A stretch of DNA of 45,391 bases from an uncultured Oscillospiraceae bacterium (GTDB lineage: Bacteria; Bacillota; Clostridia; Oscillospirales; Oscillospiraceae): assembly GCA_934597175.1 (NCBI GenBank), contig CAKTQR010000017.1, positions 1 to 45,391 on the forward strand. Reading direction: 5' to 3'. Positions 1 to 8,111 of this stretch are shown piece by piece. Positions within the stretch are counted from its first letter, which is position 1; the number at the start of each line of letters is the position of its first letter. The notes below the pieces were generated by a model. The model was not told the DNA's origin and searched no databases. It saw only the letters and a program-made list of their open reading frames with translations. The translations under genes were made by a program, and so were the position numbers.

Positions 1-191
1 GTCAGAGCCGCACCGTGACCGAGCCGCAGCGAGAAAGGTCCCGCCTCAAATTGGATTATAGCCATCAAAAACGCCTGTTAAGGCTTTTTGACGAGCATAG
101 CGAGATTTTTTATGAAGCAAAGCTTCACAAAAAATGTGGCGTGTTTTGAAGCGTGCAAAAAAGTCACAGGACTTTTTTGACACGCTGAAAA
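1..191. repeat. Left arm of a ~190-bp inverted repeat flanking the ABC cassette
   Basis: This stretch matches the reverse complement of 3205-3392 along nearly its whole length, base 1 pairing with 3392. It holds three stem-loops also present in the other arm: a short GCCT/AGGC hairpin followed by T's near 73-89, a 14-bp A/T-capped stem at 105-135, and a 15-bp stem with one bulged A at 151-185. The arm may continue left of the window. It could be a dispersed intergenic repeat or the end of a mobile cassette; the sequence does not decide which. Confidence 0.85.
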
Positions 192-224
192 ATCAGGGTC
201 TAGCTAAGCTAGATCCTGATTTTT
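188..224 (-). terminator. Terminator hairpin containing the ATPase stop codon
   Basis: Two 18-nt arms (188-205 and 207-224) are complementary apart from one G:T position; the outer pairs are A/T and give a run of T's on either strand. The TAG stop of the ATPase gene (209-211) lies inside the right arm, so the last codons of the protein are part of the hairpin. It closes the leftward operon. Confidence 0.75.
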
Positions 225-772
225 CTTGCGTCTAAAAGCGTTTCATCCTCGGCATCGTGGCTTACGAATACAAGCGTTTTGCCTTGGGTATGGCGCTTTA
301 TATATTCTATCGTTTTGAGCTTGGTATCCCGGTCAAGGCCGGTGAAGGGCTCGTCGAAAAACACTGTGTCGGCTTTGCAGATCACCGCCCTTACTATCGC
401 CACTCTGCGGCGCATGCCGCCGGACAGCTGCGACACGGGCTTGTTTGCGCTGTCGGCAAGTCCCACCTCGGCAAGGTGACTTAAAATCGTCTCCTTTGAA
501 ACACCGTGAGGGGCTGTCATTTTCACGCAGACACAGGGCGTGAAATCACTCGGAAGCCTGTCCTCCTGGAACACGGCGGCTATCGACTTGCAGGTGTTAA
601 GCAGCTCACCGGAATCCGGCGGTGTGAGCCCCATCATGATGCGCAGAAGCGTTGTTTTGCCTCTGCCGGACACACCGGTAATGAGGACGGTCTCGCCCTT
701 ATTTATCTCGATGCTGACATCTTGAAGAACTGCTTTGCCGTCAAAGCTTTTGCATATGTTTTTAAGCTCCAT
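209..772 (-). CDS. NitT/TauT-type ABC transporter ATP-binding protein
   Basis: Cytoplasmic ATPase subunit that powers the importer formed with the next two genes. Visible motifs are Walker A GVSGRGKT (about residues 33-40), Q-loop FQED, signature LSGGMRRR, Walker B ending in FFDEP and switch histidine VSHD. At 187 aa it is shorter than typical SsuB/TauB proteins (about 250 aa); the missing part is C-terminal to the nucleotide-binding core, so it should still be active. The ATG overlaps the permease stop as TGATG, which implies coupled translation. It is the last gene of a leftward operon. Substrate cannot be read from sequence; nitrate, sulfonate, taurine, thiamine precursor and similar small molecules are all known for the family. 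Confidence 0.9.
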   Translation of the reverse strand: MELKNICKSFDGKAVLQDVSIEINKGETVLITGVSGRGKTTLLRIMMGLTPPDSGELLNTCKSIAAVFQEDRLPSDFTPCVCVKMTAPHGVSKETILSHLAEVGLADSANKPVSQLSGGMRRRVAIVRAVICKADTVFFDEPFTGLDRDTKLKTIEYIKRHTQGKTLVFVSHDAEDETLLDARKIRI

Positions 773-1530
773 CAGCCACGCTCCAATCTGCCGTACAGCG
801 CCCTGAGCCCGAGCATGAACAGCTTCTCAAACAGCACACTGATAATGACGATGATGACGGTCCAGCACAAAAGATCGTCCGTGTCGAGGTATATCTTCGA
901 GTAGAACAGCTGCTTGCCGATAGATCCGTCGGGCGTGCCGATTATCTCGGCCGCAACGCCGGCTTTCCACGCCATGCCGAGTGCTGTTGCGCAGGCGGAC
1001 ATCAGAAACGGCTTTAGCTGCGGCAAATGGATGTACAGCACCTTGCGCAGTGGCGGCATTTTATACACCGTGCCGACCTCGAGCATGAGCTTATCCTCGC
1101 TTTTGAGCCCCTCGAGCACATTGCCGTAAACGACGGGCAGCACGATGAGGAACGATATGAAAACCGAGAGGTTTTCCACCGACAGCCAGATAAGGCAGAT
1201 GACGACGAACGATGCCACCGGCACGGTCTTTATCGTGACAAGAAACGGCCACAGCAGCGTTTCGACCCAGCGAAAGCGCCCTGCAAGCGCAGCGAGCGTG
1301 ATGCCGAGCGCAAGTGCTATGAAGAAGCCGCCCGCTATGTGGTAAAAGCTAAACCAAATGGATGACAAAAAGCCCTCGGTCTGCCATATGGTCGTGAGCC
1401 TGACGGCGACATCCACAGGCGAAACGAGAAGTATGCGGCTGTTTACGGTCATGGCCGCTATCTGCCAAAGGCCGAGAGCGAACACGACCGCAAGAGCCTT
1501 GCCTAATTTGCCGACGGGCTTACGCTCCAT
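772..1530 (-). CDS. NitT/TauT-type ABC transporter permease
   Basis: Integral membrane channel subunit of a binding-protein-dependent importer (BPD_transp_1 family, SsuC/TauC-like). About six hydrophobic segments are visible, with the EAA-type coupling loop region near EVGTVYKMPPLRKVLYIHLP, which contacts the ATPase. I place the start at ATG 1530, giving 252 aa and an 11-nt overlap with the end of the binding-protein gene; a GTG at 1545 is the alternative. No good ribosome site is visible before either, consistent with coupling to the upstream gene. Confidence 0.88.
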   Translation of the reverse strand: MERKPVGKLGKALAVVFALGLWQIAAMTVNSRILLVSPVDVAVRLTTIWQTEGFLSSIWFSFYHIAGGFFIALALGITLAALAGRFRWVETLLWPFLVTIKTVPVASFVVICLIWLSVENLSVFISFLIVLPVVYGNVLEGLKSEDKLMLEVGTVYKMPPLRKVLYIHLPQLKPFLMSACATALGMAWKAGVAAEIIGTPDGSIGKQLFYSKIYLDTDDLLCWTVIIVIISVLFEKLFMLGLRALYGRLERG

Positions 1531-2503
1531 AGTAGAAGTCGGCACCGGGCAGCTTGCCGCCTATCGACTTGGGATTCATGTCATTGAGGACGGAAAGGTA
1601 GCTTTCCATGTCGGTCTTCATCTCGGAGCCGGTGATGAAGGTGATGTTGCAGTAAGGCAGAGCCTTCTGGGCGATGGGCGCTTTGACTATCTCATAATTT
1701 CCGATGAGCGTCGCCGCGTCCTCGGTGTTCTCCTGCACATATTTTACCGAAGTTTCGTACTCCTGCATGAACTTTTCAAGCTGCTGGGGGTACTTCTCGG
1801 CAAACTCGCTGCGGCAAACGACAACGCCGGTGATCATGGCAGAGCCGTTATCGAGCTTTGCCCACTCGTCGTTGAGGCTCAGTGCGACACGCAGACCGTC
1901 GATCTTTGCCTGGGCTGCGGTGACGAACGGCTGCGGCAGCATTGCGATGGCATTCTCGTCCGAGGAGATGTAGGACAGTGCCTCGGTGGTGTCGGCGCAC
2001 CACTGGATGGTGGGTGCGTTTTCGCCGTCAAGGCCGTTTTCCTTGAGAAGATAGCGGAGCGCATACTCGGGAGCTGCGCCCTCGCCGGTGGCGTACAGGG
2101 TCTTGCCGGTAAGGTCAGCAAGGCTGTTTACGCTCTCGCCACGCTCGACGATGTACAGGACGCCGAGGGTGTTGATGGCAAGCAGCTTCACGCCGCCGTC
2201 GGTGTTGTTATAGATGACCGATGCGAGGTTTGCCGGGACGGCTGCGATGTCTATCTCGCCCTTTGCAAGAGCTGCAACGAATGCCGAAGCCTCGCTCTTG
2301 AGCTCAAACTCGTACTTATTGGCACTCGTGCCCTTGTCGCTGTCGTCCATGAGCTTTACCATGCCCATGGCGGTCGGACCTGTGAGTGCGCCGACCTTTA
2401 TGGTCGTGACTTCCTCGGTGGGCTGGGGATCGTCAGCCGTGCAGCCGGTGAACACGCACAGCAGCATGCACACTGCCAGCAGAAAACATACAAACTTTTT
2501 CAT
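1520..2503 (-). CDS. ABC transporter substrate-binding lipoprotein (NMT1/SsuA-like)
   Basis: Extracellular lipid-anchored receptor of the importer, 327 aa. The N-terminus is a lipoprotein signal (hydrophobic core, lipobox FTGC with Cys21). The mature protein has the periplasmic-binding-protein II pattern of the NMT1/THI5 and taurine/sulfonate group: an early VGALTGPTAMGMVKL segment, then LADLTGKTLYATGEG, followed by a long second lobe. A purine-rich ribosome site (AAAAGGAAGG) precedes the ATG. It lies 16 nt downstream of the Crp/Fnr gene. The ligand is unknown. The VGALTGPTAMGMVKL motif is common in clostridial paralogues next to the same regulator type (from memory). Confidence 0.88.
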   Translation of the reverse strand: MKKFVCFLLAVCMLLCVFTGCTADDPQPTEEVTTIKVGALTGPTAMGMVKLMDDSDKGTSANKYEFELKSEASAFVAALAKGEIDIAAVPANLASVIYNNTDGGVKLLAINTLGVLYIVERGESVNSLADLTGKTLYATGEGAAPEYALRYLLKENGLDGENAPTIQWCADTTEALSYISSDENAIAMLPQPFVTAAQAKIDGLRVALSLNDEWAKLDNGSAMITGVVVCRSEFAEKYPQQLEKFMQEYETSVKYVQENTEDAATLIGNYEIVKAPIAQKALPYCNITFITGSEMKTDMESYLSVLNDMNPKSIGGKLPGADFYYGA

Positions 2504-2519
2504 CTTTTTTGCCTTCCTT

Positions 2520-3194
2520 TTATAAATTCTTTAATAACTCTGCATTGTTGATGCAGACTAATTTACCCTGTTTTGAGACCGCTCCGATTTCCGTCAGCTC
2601 GTCAAAGGCACGGTACAGCGAGGCTCTCGACATGTTCAGCGCATCGGCAAGCCGATGCATGGGCATGGGCATCTCGGAATACTCGCCCACGGCAAGGTTA
2701 TCGAGCAAAAAGCCCGCCAAGCGCTGTTCCGCCGTTCCGGCAGTTAAGAAATATATTTTTCTGTTCAGAAACAAAATCCGCTCGGAAAGATAGCGAATGT
2801 AGTTTTCCGCAATGAGCGGCTCACGCTCGATCATGCGCTTTATGAGCCGCTGCGGCAGGAACAGTACCCTGCTGTGCTCGATGGCAGTTATCTTCGTTGC
2901 AAACTCCGGCGCATCGTTAAACAGCGCCGCTGCGCCGAAAAGCGCCCCCTTTTGAAGCGTGCTCATGACGATGGGCCGCTTATCGGCATTTTCCTTCGTG
3001 ACCCGCAGCCTGCCCTCGAGAACTATCCCGAGGCTGCGGGAAAAGCTCGTTTTGTCGTAGACGACATCGTTTTTTTCATACACCATTGCCGTGCAGTCGG
3101 ACACGGCAAGTATCCTCGTGAGCACGCTCGGCGGCGAGCTGCGGAAAAGCTCCGTCTTTAAGACCAGCTCCGTTTCGGTTTCGTTAAGTTTCAT
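2520..3194 (-). CDS. Crp/Fnr family transcriptional regulator
   Basis: Probable regulator of the ABC cassette it heads. The N-terminal part is a cyclic-nucleotide-binding-like beta-barrel (segment ending GIVLEGRLRV, then KGALFGAAALF), followed by a dimer helix and a C-terminal winged helix with recognition-helix sequence NMSRASLYRAFDEL. No Fnr-type cysteine cluster is seen, so direct oxygen sensing is unlikely. I chose ATG 3194 (224 aa) because GAGGTG stands 4 nt upstream; an in-frame ATG at 3239 lies inside the inverted repeat and has no ribosome site. No clear sigma-A promoter is visible upstream; that space is taken up by the repeat arm. Confidence 0.88.
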   Translation of the reverse strand: MKLNETETELVLKTELFRSSPPSVLTRILAVSDCTAMVYEKNDVVYDKTSFSRSLGIVLEGRLRVTKENADKRPIVMSTLQKGALFGAAALFNDAPEFATKITAIEHSRVLFLPQRLIKRMIEREPLIAENYIRYLSERILFLNRKIYFLTAGTAEQRLAGFLLDNLAVGEYSEMPMPMHRLADALNMSRASLYRAFDELTEIGAVSKQGKLVCINNAELLKNL

Positions 3195-3204
3195 TTTACA
3201 CCTC

Positions 3205-3392
3205 TTTTCAGCGTGCAAAAAATCAATGATCTTTTGCACACTTCAAAAAACGCCACATTTTTTGTGAAGTTTTGCTTCACAAAAAATCTCGCTACGCTCG
3301 TCAAAAAGCCTTAACAGGCGTTTTTGATGGCTATTTATCGAATTTGAGGTGGGATCTTTCTCGCTGCGGCTCGGTCACGATGCGGCTCTGAC
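3205..3392. repeat. Right arm of the ~190-bp inverted repeat
   Basis: Reverse complement of 1-191 with scattered substitutions. The A/T-capped hairpin here is a perfect 13-bp stem (3257-3269 with 3275-3287). The hairpin next to the regulator is GTGCAAAA/TTTTGCAC (3213-3220 and 3232-3239). The same structures exist in the left arm with different bases, so pairing is kept while sequence drifts. The arm ends 10 nt before the regulator start codon. Confidence 0.85.
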
Positions 3393-3795
3393 ATGCCCCC
3401 GGCATGTCATTCACTACCGCACCGACACTTCGTTACCCCCTCACACTCCCCCTGCGGCGTATTGGAGTTTACTCTGTTGCGGCTATTTCCCTAAGTTCTT
3501 TGACAGCCGTAAATGTCTCATGTGAGACATTTTTCTGTTTTTGATTATACTCATCCGGCGTTTTAAGTCAAGCAAATTTTAAATATCCGTGAAGTGATTT
3601 TTTTAACCATTTCCCCGATGCGTTTGCCGGGTGGGGATCGGCTCATCGAAGTCAACAAATTTTCGCTCAAAAATTAGGCATATCAACGAATTTCAGTGCA
3701 TTTGGTTTAGTATTGCGGAGCAATTGCATTTTGGACGGCACGGGATTTTTAACAATTTGGCTCAATCGTATTAATAAGCAAAAAAATAACTTTTC
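3393..3795. other. Non-coding stretch between repeat arm and hydrogenase promoter
   Basis: No convincing gene on either strand. A 7-bp stem ACATGCC/GGCATGT at 3391-3407 abuts the repeat. A palindrome with arms AAATGTCTCA and TGAGACATTT (3511-3532) is followed by T-rich sequence to the right. It could be a rightward terminator with no obvious gene to serve, or an operator. A TTAACAA half-site near 3750 resembles half of a Rex operator, but the second half is missing. Confidence 0.5.
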
Positions 3796-3824
3796 TTTAC
3801 TTCAATAAAAATTTTCTTTATAAT
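3796..3824 (+). promoter_or_regulatory. Sigma-A-type promoter of the hydrogenase operon
   Basis: TTTACT (3796-3801) and TATAAT (3819-3824) are separated by 17 bp in an A/T-rich stretch. The predicted start near 3831 gives a leader of about 55 nt with GGAAGGA just before the hydC ATG. Confidence 0.6.
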
Positions 3825-3885
3825 TAGAGACAGCAAAGCGTTAAAGTGGATCAAAAGGTTAAAAACAAATAGGAAGGATGATAAC

Positions 3886-4365
3886 ATGATTCAGGTCGAT
3901 TTCAAACTGATCGACTCCATACTCGAAAAGTATGAATGTCAAAAAACCAAAGTCATACCGATTATGCAGGACATCCAGAAGGAATATAAGTTCCTGCCCA
4001 AGGATGCACTTATGTATGTGGCCGACAAGGTCGGTGAATCCCCTGCCGAGCTTTACGGCATCGCCACCTTCTACGAGAACTTTTCCATGAACGAAAAGGG
4101 CAAGTATGTCATAAAGGTCTGCAACGGCACTGCTTGCCATGTCAGAAAATCCGACGATGTGCAGGAGGCCCTTTACGAGGCCACCGGCATGAAGCCCGAG
4201 GATCATATGTCCGCCGACGGGCTGTTTACCATTGAGCGTGTTTCCTGTCTGGGTGCTTGCGGTCTTGCTCCGGTCTGCACCGTAAACGATGTCGTTCATC
4301 CCAAGATGACGCCGGACAAAATGCGCCAGCTTATTTCTGATTTGAGGGAGGCCGAGAAATCATGA
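3886..4365 (+). CDS. hydC: NADH-linked [FeFe] hydrogenase, NuoE-like subunit (HydC)
   Basis: Thioredoxin-fold [2Fe-2S] protein of 159 aa, homologous to NuoE of complex I and to HydC of trimeric hydrogenases. The four cluster cysteines are visible as CNGTAC in the middle and SCLGAC nearer the C-terminus. It passes electrons within the soluble HydABC complex. GGAAGGA lies ahead of the ATG, and the stop overlaps the next start as ATGA. A complex I role is unlikely because no membrane subunits are nearby and hydA follows in the same operon. Confidence 0.92.
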   Translation: MIQVDFKLIDSILEKYECQKTKVIPIMQDIQKEYKFLPKDALMYVADKVGESPAELYGIATFYENFSMNEKGKYVIKVCNGTACHVRKSDDVQEALYEATGMKPEDHMSADGLFTIERVSCLGACGLAPVCTVNDVVHPKMTPDKMRQLISDLREAEKS

Positions 4366-6242
4366 AGATAGGTTCAAGACAAGAACTCAGTTCTTTCCGT
4401 GAAGTGTGCGAAAAGCGCCTTGCCTGCCAGTCCAAGCAGATTCTCGTCTGCGGCGGCTCCGGCTGCGTTGCCGGCGGCTCTCTCGAGATATACGCAAGGT
4501 TTAAAGAGATCATGGAGAGCAAGGGCCTCAAGGTCGATGTCGTTTTGCAGGATCATGTCGATCACGGCGATGCCGTAGGTCTTAAAAAGAGCGGCTGCCA
4601 CGGCTTCTGCGAGATGGGCCCGCTGGTCAGGATCGAGCCTGCCGGTATCCTGTACATAAAGTGCAAGGCCGACGACTGCGAGGAGATAGTAAACGAGACC
4701 ATTCTCAACGACAATGTCGTCGACAGACTCGTTTACCACGATAACGGCCGTTCCTACAACCGTCAGGAGGATATCCCCTTCTACAAGCAGCAGACCCGTG
4801 TTGCTCTTGAGCACTGCGGTCATATAAACGCCGAGAGCATCGAGGAGTATATCGCCGTCGGCGGTTACTCGGCTCTTGAAAAAGCAATATTCGACATGAC
4901 CCCCGACGAGGTCATCAACGAGGTCTCCGAGTCCGGTCTGCGAGGCCGCGGCGGTGCAGGCTTCCCCACCGGCAAGAAGTGGGCGCAGGTCGCAGCGCAC
5001 AAGGAAGCCCCCGTAAAGTACATCGTCTGCAACGGCGACGAGGGCGACCCCGGCGCATTCATGGACCGCTCCATCATGGAGGGCGACCCCCACAGAATGA
5101 TCGAAGGCATGATAATCGCCGCAGTTGCCTGCGAGGCGACCGAGGGCTATATCTATGTCCGTGCAGAGTATCCTCTGGCAGTCAAGCGTTTGCAGAAGGC
5201 CATTGAGGACGCCGAGGCTGTCGGTATTCTCGGCGACGATATCATGGGCTCGGGCAAGGCCTTCCATCTGCACATCAACATGGGCGCAGGCGCATTCGTC
5301 TGCGGCGAGGGCTCGGCTCTGACCGCTTCCATCGAGGGTCAGCGTGGCATGCCCCGCACAAAGCCCCCCAGAAGCGTCGACCAGGGTCTGTTCGCAGCCC
5401 CCACCTCGCTTAACAATGTCGAGACCTTTGCAAATGTCCCCGTCATCATCGACAAGGGCGCAAAGTGGTACAAATCGATAGGCACGGAGGGCAGCTCCGG
5501 CACAAAGGCATTCGCCCTTACCGGCAACATCAAGCACACCGGTCTTATCGAGGTGCCCATGGGCACGACTCTGCGTGAGATAGTCTACAATATCGGCGGC
5601 GGCGTAAAGAGCGGCAACTTCAAGGCCGTTCAGATCGGCGGCCCGTCCGGCGGCTGCCTCACCGAGGAGCACCTTGACCTGCCCCTCGACTTTGATTCCA
5701 CCAAGAAGATAGGCGCAATAATCGGCTCGGGCGGTCTCGTCGTTATGGGCGACGACACCTGCATGGTCGAGATAGCCCGCTTCTTCATGAACTTCACGAA
5801 GAAAGAGTCCTGCGGCAAGTGCACCACCTGCCGTGAGGGCATCCCCAAGATACAGGCGATACTCGAGCGCATCACCCACGGTCAGGGTACGATGGAGGAC
5901 CTCGATATGCTGCAGGAGCTGTCGGCAGTGGTCAAAAGCTGCTCGCTGTGCGGCCTCGGCAAGACTGCGACCAATCCCGTACTGAGCACCCTTAAGTATT
6001 TCAAGAACGAATACATCGCCCATGTTCAGGACAAAAAGTGCCCGGCTGGCGTCTGCCGCTCGCTGTGCACGATGTGGATCGACCCCGAAAAGTGCATCGG
6101 CTGCACGAAGTGTGCCCGCAACTGCCCCGTCGGCGCTATCACCGGCCAGCTCAGAAAGCCGCACACCATCGATCCCGAGAAGTGCATCAAGTGCCGTGAG
6201 TGTAAAAACGGCTGCCCGAAGCATGCGATAAAGGAGGTTTGA
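4362..6242 (+). CDS. hydB: NADH-linked [FeFe] hydrogenase, flavin subunit (HydB, NuoF-like)
   Basis: FMN- and NAD(H)-binding subunit, 626 aa. In order: an N-terminal thioredoxin-like [2Fe-2S] domain (cysteines in CGGSGC and SGCHGFC), a NuoF core with NADH/FMN motifs GRGGAGFPTGKKW and CNGDEGDPGAFMDR, an SLBB-type region, a [4Fe-4S] motif ESCGKCTTCREG with a distal CSLCG, and a C-terminal bacterial ferredoxin domain with two clusters (CIGCTKCARNC and CIKCRECKNGC). This is the layout of HydB in electron-bifurcating hydrogenases, which couple NADH and reduced ferredoxin to H2. Bifurcation itself is inferred from family membership. It sits between hydC (4-nt overlap) and hydA (4-nt gap). Confidence 0.94.
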   Translation: MKIGSRQELSSFREVCEKRLACQSKQILVCGGSGCVAGGSLEIYARFKEIMESKGLKVDVVLQDHVDHGDAVGLKKSGCHGFCEMGPLVRIEPAGILYIKCKADDCEEIVNETILNDNVVDRLVYHDNGRSYNRQEDIPFYKQQTRVALEHCGHINAESIEEYIAVGGYSALEKAIFDMTPDEVINEVSESGLRGRGGAGFPTGKKWAQVAAHKEAPVKYIVCNGDEGDPGAFMDRSIMEGDPHRMIEGMIIAAVACEATEGYIYVRAEYPLAVKRLQKAIEDAEAVGILGDDIMGSGKAFHLHINMGAGAFVCGEGSALTASIEGQRGMPRTKPPRSVDQGLFAAPTSLNNVETFANVPVIIDKGAKWYKSIGTEGSSGTKAFALTGNIKHTGLIEVPMGTTLREIVYNIGGGVKSGNFKAVQIGGPSGGCLTEEHLDLPLDFDSTKKIGAIIGSGGLVVMGDDTCMVEIARFFMNFTKKESCGKCTTCREGIPKIQAILERITHGQGTMEDLDMLQELSAVVKSCSLCGLGKTATNPVLSTLKYFKNEYIAHVQDKKCPAGVCRSLCTMWIDPEKCIGCTKCARNCPVGAITGQLRKPHTIDPEKCIKCRECKNGCPKHAIKEV

Positions 6243-6246
6243 CGAT

Positions 6247-7926
6247 ATGAAGCGTATGATTATAGACGGCATAAGCTGCGAATTTGAAAATGCTCGCAAT
6301 GTCCTTGAAGTTGCTCAGCAAAATCACATCGATATCCCCAACCTCTGCTACTGCGAAAGCCTGTCGATATACGGCGGCTGCCGCCTGTGCGTTATCGAAA
6401 ACGAGCGTGGCGGCATCGAGGCTGCATGTACCGTTATCCCCAAGGACGGCATGGTCGTGCGCACGAACACCGCAAAGCTGCGCAAGCACCGCCAGATGAT
6501 AATTGAGCTGCTGCTTGCAAGCCACCGCTCGGAGTGTACCACCTGCGACAAGTCCGGCAAGTGCAAGCTTCAGGAGTACGCCAAGCGCTACAATGTCACC
6601 AATGTCCGCTTTGCAAACAACTACTGCAAGGAGCCTATTGACGACTCCTCCCCGTCCATCGTCCGTGACCCCTCGAAGTGCATCCTCTGCGGCAAGTGCG
6701 TGAGAATGTGCGCCGAGGTTCAGAACATCCACGCCGTTGACTTCTGCAACCGTGGTATGGAGGCCTTTGTCTCCTGCGGCTTTGACCGCAAGCTCATCGA
6801 CACCGACTGTGTCGGCTGCGGTCAGTGTGCGGCAGTCTGCCCCACCGGCGCAATCACCGTCAAAAACGAAGTGTCCGACATGTGGAAGGCCATCTACGAC
6901 CCCAGCAAAAAGGTCGCAGTTCAGGTTGCTCCGGCAGTTCGTGTCGGCGTCGGCGAGGAGTTCGGCATCCCCGCAAATGTCCCCGTGATAGGCAAGATAG
7001 TCACTGCGCTTAAAATGATGGGCGTTGACTATGTGTTCGACACCTCACTCACTGCCGACCTTACCATCATGGAGGAAACGGCGGAGTTTCTTGATAAGCT
7101 CAAGACCGGTGCAAAGCTTCCCATGTTCACCTCCTGCTGCCCGGGCTGGATAAAGCATGTTGAAAACAAGCACCCGCACCTCATGCCTCAGGTGTCGACC
7201 TGCGGCTCGCCGATGGAGATGTTCGGCGCTCTCATCCGTCAGCAGTACGGCGACGAGGAGGTCGTCTCCGTTGCAGTCATGCCCTGCACGGCAAAGAAGG
7301 CCGAGGCGGCCCGCCCCGAGCTCGTTAAGGACGGCGAAAGACTCATTGACCTTGTGCTCACGACGCAGGAGCTCGTGCGTATGATAAATGAAAGCGGCAT
7401 CGACTTTGCTAACATCCCCGACTCTGAGCCCGACGCTCCCTTTGCCCCGTACACGGGTGCAGGCGTCATCTTCGGCGTAACGGGAGGCGTTACGGAAGCC
7501 GTCATCCGACATGTGCTCGGCGATATCTCAACCGAGACGCTTGCCAAGGTCGCAGAATGCGGCGTTCGTGGTCTTGAGGGCATCAAGGCGTTCGAGGTCA
7601 CCGCAGGCGACACCACGCTCAGGATCGCCGTTGCAAACGGACTGGGCAATGCCGACAAGCTCATTGCGAAGATCGAGTCCGGTGAGGAGTTCTTCCACTT
7701 TGTCGAGGTCATGGCCTGCCCGAACGGCTGCATCGGCGGCGGCGGTCAGCCCCCCGCATGCCAGGCACGCAAGGCAGAGCGCAGCAAGGGCATCTTTGCT
7801 GCCGACGAAGCCTGTGAGCTGCGCTCGTCCGAGCAAAATCCCGCTCTGGACGCAGTGTACGACCTGCTTCGCGGCAGGGCTCATGAGCTTCTGCATGTCC
7901 ACTACCCCGATCACAGCAGAGAGTAA
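6247..7926 (+). CDS. hydA: [FeFe] hydrogenase catalytic subunit (HydA)
   Basis: H-cluster enzyme that makes or oxidises H2, 559 aa. The N-terminus has a ferredoxin-type [2Fe-2S] domain (Cys34, Cys45, Cys48, Cys61), then a His-ligated [4Fe-4S] region (HRSECTTCDKSGKC) and two [4Fe-4S] clusters (CILCGKCVRMC, CVGCGQCAAVC). All three H-cluster signatures are intact: TSCCPGW, MPCTAKKAE and MACPNGCIGGGGQP. A small-subunit-like tail closes the protein. The extra C-terminal [2Fe-2S] domain of longer HydA forms such as that of Thermotoga is absent. AAGGAGG precedes the ATG. Maturases HydE, HydF and HydG are not in the window. Confidence 0.95.
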   Translation: MKRMIIDGISCEFENARNVLEVAQQNHIDIPNLCYCESLSIYGGCRLCVIENERGGIEAACTVIPKDGMVVRTNTAKLRKHRQMIIELLLASHRSECTTCDKSGKCKLQEYAKRYNVTNVRFANNYCKEPIDDSSPSIVRDPSKCILCGKCVRMCAEVQNIHAVDFCNRGMEAFVSCGFDRKLIDTDCVGCGQCAAVCPTGAITVKNEVSDMWKAIYDPSKKVAVQVAPAVRVGVGEEFGIPANVPVIGKIVTALKMMGVDYVFDTSLTADLTIMEETAEFLDKLKTGAKLPMFTSCCPGWIKHVENKHPHLMPQVSTCGSPMEMFGALIRQQYGDEEVVSVAVMPCTAKKAEAARPELVKDGERLIDLVLTTQELVRMINESGIDFANIPDSEPDAPFAPYTGAGVIFGVTGGVTEAVIRHVLGDISTETLAKVAECGVRGLEGIKAFEVTAGDTTLRIAVANGLGNADKLIAKIESGEEFFHFVEVMACPNGCIGGGGQPPACQARKAERSKGIFAADEACELRSSEQNPALDAVYDLLRGRAHELLHVHYPDHSRE

Positions 7927-7939
7927 TTAATGCAAAACC

Positions 7940-7981
7940 AGCTCCCCATCTTGGTTTTTGACCTCGATGGGGAGCTTTTTT
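7940..7981 (+). terminator. Terminator of the hydrogenase operon
   Basis: Perfect 11-bp stem AGCTCCCCATC/GATGGGGAGCT (7940-7950 and 7966-7976) with a 15-nt loop, followed by T's. Confidence 0.9.
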
Positions 7982-8032
7982 AACAAATATTTCTTCAATT
8001 GTTTCGGTTTTATTAAGTTTCTCACCTTTTGC

Positions 8033-8061
8033 TGGAATTTTAGTATGAACTGTGTTATACT
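8033..8061 (+). promoter_or_regulatory. Possible promoter of the DUF3298-like lipoprotein gene
   Basis: TATACT (8056-8061) is a good -10. The hexamer 17 bp upstream (TGGAAT) is poor. A new promoter is needed here because a strong terminator precedes the gene. Confidence 0.4.
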
Positions 8062-8111
8062 ACGCAGGATATAGAAGTTTGGCTGTTTTTCAGCAGATTG
8101 GAGAACTTTTT

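Noticed and set aside
1358..2551. Long rightward open frame over the permease and binding-protein genes
   Set aside because: Antisense shadow of two well-supported genes; no recognisable protein features.
3740..3870. Rex operator upstream of the hydrogenase operon
   Set aside because: Only single TTAACAA or GTTAAA half-sites are visible; no proper inverted repeat was found.
4374..6299. Long open frame (641 codons) on the strand opposite hydB
   Set aside because: It is the mirror of a G+C-rich real gene. It lacks a ribosome site and family motifs, while hydB has complete domain evidence.
3886..7926. Complex I (Nuo) fragment
   Set aside because: NuoE/NuoF-like genes are followed by an intact H-cluster hydrogenase gene and no membrane subunits, so HydABC is the right reading.
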